Below are positions 37,354 to 41,907 of a DNA stretch of 41,907 nucleotides, piece after piece (the first letter of the stretch is position 1; the number at the start of each line of letters is the position of its first letter). This DNA is from a virus. The stretch covers positions 1 through 41,907 of the IMG/VR virus record IMGVR_UViG_3300049491_000115. One strand, given 5' to 3'. Under the pieces are notes generated by a model. It saw only the letters and a program-made list of their open reading frames with translations. It was not told where the DNA came from and made no database searches. A program made the position numbers and the translations under genes.

Positions 37354-38039
37354 GGGCGCAGAGATACGTTGTCCAGCCAGAGCGTGAAGTTGGCGAAGTT
37401 GTTGTTGGGGGTGAACGTCAGAGTGTTAGACGTCGCCCCCATAACGAAACTGGCCGATATGTGACCAGAGGCCGCTGCCGTCGGGGGGTTTAGCAGATGG
37501 GTGAACCCAGAACCATTGTCCGCTCCAGGCCCCGCCAAGACACGCAGAGTATCGGCGGGGTTCCACCCTATGACCTCCCAGTCAGCCTCAAGCAGGACAT
37601 TAGCGCCTGAGGGGGCAGGGGTGATAAAGGGGTTCTGGAATACCCCCTGCGCTCCAGGCACTCCGGACTGGAACTTCAGCCGACCAGCCTCCCAGACTAC
37701 AGTCCCGTTGATGTACACCGCCCACCCATTGACATTTACTGGAAAGTCACCATTGACTATGACGTTGGCCCCGTAGATGGGGCCTGACAGGGTCTTGATG
37801 TCGTACCCCACCTCCTCCCACGTGGAGTGCCCAAGGGCGACAGCTACTATCCGCTGTAGGTCAGGTATGTTCATAGACAGGTTGCCGGTAATCTGCCTCA
37901 GGTATTGAATCATGCGGTCAGGGAATGCACCGAGCCAGCCGTTGCTCAGGGCAAACTGCATGAAGGTATCGTTATAGGTGCCGGTGATGGGGATGCCAGC
38001 AAGCTCAGCCCACGCCTGTCTACGCCCTTCAGCACTCAT
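37338..38039 (-). CDS. Carbohydrate-binding-like tail fibre component (233 aa)
   Basis: The N-terminal part is helical (RRQAWAELAGIPITGTYNDT, MIQYLRQITGN), and the C-terminal half is a jelly-roll-like domain: IVNGDFPVNVNGWAVYINGT, ending in TLTFTPNNNFANFTLWLDNVSL, the pattern of CBM-type modules (ANxIxNGDFxxNxNGW...). It is likely an adsorption or fibre accessory protein. The start ATG forms an ATGA overlap with the lipoprotein gene. It is the last gene of the fibre block and converges with a plus-strand gene. Confidence 0.7.
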   Translation of the reverse strand: MSAEGRRQAWAELAGIPITGTYNDTFMQFALSNGWLGAFPDRMIQYLRQITGNLSMNIPDLQRIVAVALGHSTWEEVGYDIKTLSGPIYGANVIVNGDFPVNVNGWAVYINGTVVWEAGRLKFQSGVPGAQGVFQNPFITPAPSGANVLLEADWEVIGWNPADTLRVLAGPGADNGSGFTHLLNPPTAAASGHISASFVMGATSNTLTFTPNNNFANFTLWLDNVSLRPYSLL

Positions 38040-38206
38040 TGCTTTAACTCCATATCATGGGATATAGTACCTTCACTAAGACCTTCGCACTCAATATACT
38101 GCATATCTGGAGTACACTCAGCCCTACAGGTAATCTGGCGGGGGGAAATTTCTTCCTTAGCAAAGGCGCAGCCAGCGAGTAGAAACATTAGGAGCACTAC
38201 TCTCAT
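38036..38206 (-). CDS. Small lipoprotein (56 aa)
   Basis: Start ATG 38206 (MRVVLLMFLLAGCAFAKEE) in an ATGA overlap with the upstream fibre gene. The signal ends in a clear lipobox LLAGC; the mature peptide would begin at Cys13. Three further Cys lie in the mature part (ITCRAEC, IECEG). A long frame from 38293 is a shadow of the fibre gene. An outer-membrane spanin (Rz1-like) is a possibility, but it is not proline-rich and no i-spanin lies beside it; receptor blocking of superinfection is another. Confidence 0.7.
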   Translation of the reverse strand: MRVVLLMFLLAGCAFAKEEISPRQITCRAECTPDMQYIECEGLSEGTISHDMELKQ

Positions 38207-39069
38207 ATCGGGTTGCTCCCGTTGAAGTCGGCGCTCTTCCAGTAGTCGCTGAGTGCGACCCAATTCGCCCCCGCAAAGAAGGAGTTGGCCCAATAGAAGC
38301 CAGCCCTGAACTTAGCTGACGTACGACCTATTTGGATCTGTATAGCGTTGGGCATCGCACCAGCAGCACCCCCTCCGGCCATGTTGGTCGTGCTGCCGTT
38401 CTTGAACAGAGCGCAGTTCGTGTTGGGAGCTCCGTAGGTCGTGTGCATCATGTAGGTACGATCATCTACCCCTGAACCTATAGTGTCTGCGGTGTTGATC
38501 ATATACAGACCACCACGAATGGCGTGGAAGGTGTAGTTGGTCAGACTAGCGTGGTCGTTCAAGATACGAAGATAGTCTCCACTAACCCCACCGACATGGA
38601 AGACTGGAGATGCTCCACTCAGGGCAGTAGTTCCGTAACCGAAACAGGCAGCGATACACAGATTTAGGTTCACAGCATCGTTGATAGTCGCGGTGTAGAA
38701 GTAGGCCGAAGTACCGACTCCTTGCATGTAGTACCCCTTCGCATCAAGCTGGAGGGTACAGATGGTGGAGTTGTTAGAGCTGACATGCTTACCATACCCA
38801 GACAGGTCACTTATAGACCGTATGGGCTGACCAGCAGCGGTGCAGGGAGTAGTCCGTGCTACGTCCTGATAGCAGCGGTGGAAGCCCTTACTGGTCAAGC
38901 CAATGCCGATCTCGTAGTACGCCCCCACCTGTCCAGCAGCGAACAGGCTGAGGGGGTTGAACACAGACGGCCATATCTTGTTCGTGCCAAGATACACGGC
39001 GTTGAGGGTCGTCGCCCCCAGAGCAACCTTGTTGAGCTTCGTAGCTCCTAGATATATGTCTGCCGCCAT
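38203..39069 (-). CDS. LamG-like tail fibre protein (288 aa)
   Basis: It opens with a small repeated block (IYLGATKLNKVALGATTLNA, then VYLGTNKIW), typical of phage fibre or tip proteins, followed by a concanavalin/LamG-like domain (about 45-280): SDLSGYGKHV, LLxLDAKGYYMQGV, and TYMMHTTYGA. Such domains bind glycans. It follows the long tail fibre gene, so it is probably a receptor-binding partner. No C-type lectin variable region is obvious. Confidence 0.72.
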   Translation of the reverse strand: MAADIYLGATKLNKVALGATTLNAVYLGTNKIWPSVFNPLSLFAAGQVGAYYEIGIGLTSKGFHRCYQDVARTTPCTAAGQPIRSISDLSGYGKHVSSNNSTICTLQLDAKGYYMQGVGTSAYFYTATINDAVNLNLCIAACFGYGTTALSGASPVFHVGGVSGDYLRILNDHASLTNYTFHAIRGGLYMINTADTIGSGVDDRTYMMHTTYGAPNTNCALFKNGSTTNMAGGGAAGAMPNAIQIQIGRTSAKFRAGFYWANSFFAGANWVALSDYWKSADFNGSNPI

Positions 39070-39070
39070 A

Positions 39071-41299
39071 TCACACCACGAAGTACAGAGTGTTGGGGTC
39101 TTTAACCGCGAGACCAGTGTACTGAGCTTGGTTCAGTACCTGGAGCTTACTGGTAGTGACTGGAGCTCCGAAGTTAGTCCACATTCCGTGCCACTCTCCA
39201 TTAGCCGCAATCCCGCCCCTCACTAGGTTATTGGTCAAGAAGTCTATGGGGTGGTTGGTGACAGCCCGTACCTCTACGCCAGCGTTTCCGTTGGCGGAGA
39301 ACTGACCCTGAGCACCTCCAGGGTTCTTGACCTCCATAGCAGTGTATGATGCGGTGGCTGCCCCTAGAGCGTTGAATCCAGTACCATTGAAGACGCCAGC
39401 AATGCCGAAGTTTCCAGACACTGGGTCAAGGAAGCCCTTGAGGTTCTCAACCCACGAAGTAGTGGCAGAGTTCCAAGTAAGTAGTGAGTTGTTCACAGTA
39501 CCCTGTGCCGAGACCACAGAGCTACCGTCAAGTAGCATCTTACCGCTGGCGAGATCGTAGGTGATGGTGTGGCGCAGAGCACCGCTGACTGGGTTGTAGC
39601 TCCGCAGGTACGCCTTGTCATCAGGGTTGGTGACCTCCAGCGCGAACCACTTGAAGGTGTTCGCCCAGACGGTATAGCCTGCTGTACCGGGAGCATAGGG
39701 GTTCATCACCATGTTGAGGGTAGGTGAAGGTCCTTTGATCTCAGCACTGTTCTGGATGGCAGGAGCCAAGGCACGGAGTACGCTGACCCACCCCGCGTTC
39801 TGGCGTCCGTAGGGGGTGCCGTCAATTGGAGCCTCTGTTATTCCTCCAGGCGTACCAATAGAAAAGTTAATCTTGCCGGGAGCCACGATAGCGGCTTGGC
39901 TAAGATTAGACAAGCTAACCGTAGACTTCTGGGCTATGATCTCAGCGACCAGCGTGGCATCTTGTAGAAACAGCGAGGCCTTATACTTCGTCCGGTCGTA
40001 CTCCAGGAACGAGAGGGCATTCTCTACGCTAGTGTAGATAATCTGCCCAAAAGCCCAGATGAACGTACCGTAGAGGTAGTAGAGCCTGTGAACTACAGTG
40101 TCGCCATTGTTGGGGAGTATGCTGACCACCCCTGCTCCATTGGCGTCGTACTGCGTGACAGGGGCATTGAGTATCTGCGCCCCCAGAGTGTTCTGCCCCG
40201 CCAGTGTGCGGAACGGAAGGTTCTGTTGCTGTGCGATTTCCCACAGGTTGGGAGAGTCAATGACGTTGGCGCTGCCTCCAGGCATGAAGATGCTGCCAGC
40301 GGATATATCCAGCTGTAGAAGACTGACAGCGTTGCCCTGAACTAGACCACCGCTGATCAGGGTGTTGGTCAGCAGAGTAGCAGTGTCCGTCCCCCTGTAA
40401 CCGTCGTCCCCGAATATGAACGGTTTGGTGACTACTCGGTTAGCAGTTCCGCCCATGTGCTCCACAGTACCAATGACGGCGGCTGATCGCAGGGGGGCGC
40501 CGATGACACGGCCAGAGTACTGGACTATATTGCCGTTAATGTCTGCAGCGATGGTAGTCGTGAAGCTGGTGTTCAGGAAGTTGAGCACAATGGTCTGCGC
40601 CAGCCACGATACCTCCACAGCATCCGTTGGGCTGGAGGAGTTAGGGGGTATGATCCACGCAGTCCCAGCAGGTACGTTGATGCTATTGGGAGTAGCGATG
40701 GTCAACGCGTCGTAAGTGCCATCGGCAGGGCGCTCCTGACCAGTGGTCCGCAACTGGAACGTTTCAGGGGGTACAGACGACCGTACCGCACTGAGTATGA
40801 GGAACACAGACCCATCATAGTAAGCGATGACGAAGTCATTGGCCAGGATCGCCCCCGCAGCGAGAGGTACACCGTCAGCGTCAACCAAGCTCTTCGGACC
40901 AAGACCGTTGTAGTTGACAGTCATTGGGCTAGTGTTGGCCCCAACCGCAAAGAACGAGATGAACGCACCGGCGACGTAGGCGGTAGAGCCTCCAGGGAGG
41001 GTGGCGACTATGTTGTCAATGCCGATTACGTTGATAAGCCGTGTGTGACGCCCATCCTGCACCTGCCCTAGCGAGGTATACTGATTACGGGAAGTAGCCT
41101 CACTGACGTTGGTGTGATGGAATCCCCCCATCGGCAGGTTGGCGATGGGCACCGTCTGACCGTCGAAGGCAAGGCTCTGGCTCAGCGCATTGCTGATGTC
41201 CGCTACGGTATCATTAGCCCACTCCGACTCAATAACGGTGCCTGGAGAGACAGGGTTACTGGGAGGGGGCGTGAACGTTCCACTACCATTTCTAGGCAT
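39071..41299 (-). CDS. Tail fibre protein (742 aa)
   Basis: A 742-residue, Thr/Asn/Gly-rich fibre. The N-terminus, IESEWANDTVADISNALSQS followed by NLPMGGFHHTNVSEATSRNQY, is the virion-attachment domain found in many podovirus fibres. The middle is beta-rich and repetitive, with no enzymatic motif; the C-terminus includes a WHGMWTNFGAPVTTSKLQVL region. Predicted trimeric fibre binding the host surface. AGGAG precedes the ATG by six bases. It is followed by two smaller fibre-like genes. Confidence 0.88.
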   Translation of the reverse strand: MPRNGSGTFTPPPSNPVSPGTVIESEWANDTVADISNALSQSLAFDGQTVPIANLPMGGFHHTNVSEATSRNQYTSLGQVQDGRHTRLINVIGIDNIVATLPGGSTAYVAGAFISFFAVGANTSPMTVNYNGLGPKSLVDADGVPLAAGAILANDFVIAYYDGSVFLILSAVRSSVPPETFQLRTTGQERPADGTYDALTIATPNSINVPAGTAWIIPPNSSSPTDAVEVSWLAQTIVLNFLNTSFTTTIAADINGNIVQYSGRVIGAPLRSAAVIGTVEHMGGTANRVVTKPFIFGDDGYRGTDTATLLTNTLISGGLVQGNAVSLLQLDISAGSIFMPGGSANVIDSPNLWEIAQQQNLPFRTLAGQNTLGAQILNAPVTQYDANGAGVVSILPNNGDTVVHRLYYLYGTFIWAFGQIIYTSVENALSFLEYDRTKYKASLFLQDATLVAEIIAQKSTVSLSNLSQAAIVAPGKINFSIGTPGGITEAPIDGTPYGRQNAGWVSVLRALAPAIQNSAEIKGPSPTLNMVMNPYAPGTAGYTVWANTFKWFALEVTNPDDKAYLRSYNPVSGALRHTITYDLASGKMLLDGSSVVSAQGTVNNSLLTWNSATTSWVENLKGFLDPVSGNFGIAGVFNGTGFNALGAATASYTAMEVKNPGGAQGQFSANGNAGVEVRAVTNHPIDFLTNNLVRGGIAANGEWHGMWTNFGAPVTTSKLQVLNQAQYTGLAVKDPNTLYFVV

Positions 41300-41308
41300 T
41301 TCCTACTC

Positions 41309-41905
41309 CTAATCGCTCAGCTCTGTCTGCATGTAACCACGCAGAAGCCGAGACGTAATGTTCGCTGTGGTCTTGTTGTTCGCTGCCTTCTTCATGGCAT
41401 ACATCGCAGGGGCGACGCCAAGGTGACCCCCCATTGTCGGCACTCCAATCAGACCGTTGATTATCGCCATCCTGAGTATGTCCTTCTCCTCCTTACGGGT
41501 GGTGAACTTCGGCAGAAGCTCAGGAGCCATAGGGTACTGAGGTTCAGGTACGGAGGCGGTTGGGACTCTGGGTATATTCGCAGGCTTCTCAACCGCAGGG
41601 AGCTTGGCCAGTGTGTCGGTTAGGTAGTCCCGCGCACCCGTAGGGTCCAGAGCGTAGGGGTCGTCTATACGACTTAGCACCTTGTCTACGTCCATACCCT
41701 TTCCGGGCTTGACCTTGCCGACCTTGGCACCGAGTGCGTACTGATTACGCATTTTCACTATGCCTCGGTATGCTACATCGTCACCCACAGAGCGCCGCAG
41801 CAGGTCATCGAGGGTGTCGATGGTCAGTTGCAGTTGCTCTTTAGCTGTCCCCCGCGCATTGACCTTGGCAGCGTTGAGGTCGGCCCTGATAGTCCTGTAC
41901 ATACC
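41309..41905 (-). CDS. Virion protein, C-terminal part (runs off right edge)
   Basis: The frame is open to the right edge, with 199 visible codons counted from 41905. An ATG at 41902 has no ribosome site and is probably internal. The start is helical and charged (RADLNAAKVNARGTAKEQLQ), and the C-terminal 60 residues contain LRMAIINGLIGVPTMGGHLG, a weakly hydrophobic segment. It is likely the end of the internal virion protein that begins at 804 on the left edge, since both are minus strand, both are helical and the tail fibre follows. The frame differs by one base if the ends are simply joined. Confidence 0.65.
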   Translation of the reverse strand, partial: GMYRTIRADLNAAKVNARGTAKEQLQLTIDTLDDLLRRSVGDDVAYRGIVKMRNQYALGAKVGKVKPGKGMDVDKVLSRIDDPYALDPTGARDYLTDTLAKLPAVEKPANIPRVPTASVPEPQYPMAPELLPKFTTRKEEKDILRMAIINGLIGVPTMGGHLGVAPAMYAMKKAANNKTTANITSRLLRGYMQTELSD

Positions 41906-41907
41906 TC

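Noticed and set aside
38036-38206. Rz1-type outer-membrane spanin
   Set aside because: The lipobox fits, but the protein is not proline-rich and no adjacent i-spanin is present, so the call was kept at lipoprotein.
1-41907. tRNA genes, CRISPR arrays, insertion sequences, integrase, reverse transcriptase or phage RNA polymerase
   Set aside because: Looked for and not seen. The BPP-1-like fibre region prompted a search for a diversity-generating retroelement, but no reverse transcriptase or variable repeat was found.

Overview
The window looks like a nearly complete genome of a short-tailed (podovirus-type), apparently virulent tailed bacteriophage. The evidence is a full late set (small and large terminase, portal, scaffold, HK97-type capsid, tail adaptor, nozzle, internal virion proteins, tail fibres), a phage replication set (family A DNA polymerase, primase-helicase, nucleases, SF2 helicase), tight ATGA/TAATG gene overlaps, and no ribosomal, tRNA or housekeeping genes. 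No integrase, phage RNA polymerase or reverse transcriptase was seen. All recognisable promoters are of bacterial sigma-70 type, so transcription probably relies on the host polymerase. The late gene order resembles BPP-1-like podoviruses of proteobacteria; the host cannot be named from the sequence.

Layout. Minus strand, 16.7 kb down to 1: the late operon, running terS, a duplicated ADP-ribosyltransferase-like protein, terL, a 140-residue protein, portal, a tiny Pro/Glu-rich protein, a zinc-ribbon protein, scaffold, capsid, probable decoration protein, tail adaptor, tail nozzle, a GNAT-like protein, then four internal virion proteins. The last of these runs off the left edge. The right edge opens on the C-terminal part of a minus-strand protein, followed by the tail fibre, a LamG-like fibre, a small lipoprotein and a carbohydrate-binding-like fibre (41.9 down to 37.3 kb). 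The two edges are therefore probably the two halves of one gene in a circular or circularly permuted genome.

The centre (17.0-18.0 kb) is a 636-base gene-free control region. It holds a strong promoter, a 26-base perfect palindrome, a block of hairpins and a cluster of ACCGTAAC repeats beside an AT-rich tract next to the primase-helicase gene: a replication-origin candidate. Minus-strand genes from 22.7 down to 18.0 kb are a chain of very small early genes ending in the primase-helicase. A short plus-strand promoter-terminator unit at 20.2-20.3 kb looks like a small antisense RNA. Plus-strand genes from 22.9 to 37.35 kb are the early/middle region: small unknown proteins, a TerB-like protein, an XRE-type regulator, a probable ssDNA-binding protein, DNA polymerase, a Cas4-like nuclease, a VRR-NUC nuclease, an SF2 helicase, and then a thymidine-hypermodification cassette (glycosyltransferase, alpha-glutamyl/putrescinyl-thymine-pyrophosphorylase-like protein, thymidylate synthase-like hydroxymethylase, HD nucleotidase, Nmad1 protein).

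The most striking points are the hypermodification cassette, which pairs a glycosyltransferase with the glycosylase-like enzyme and has no visible hydroxymethyl-dU kinase; the tandem ADP-ribosyltransferase-like protein between the terminase genes; a promoter family TTGCA(N)-17-TAnnnT with an 11-base palindrome TGGTAnTACCA in the early promoters; the candidate origin and small RNA; and the absence of any recognisable endolysin or canonical holin.
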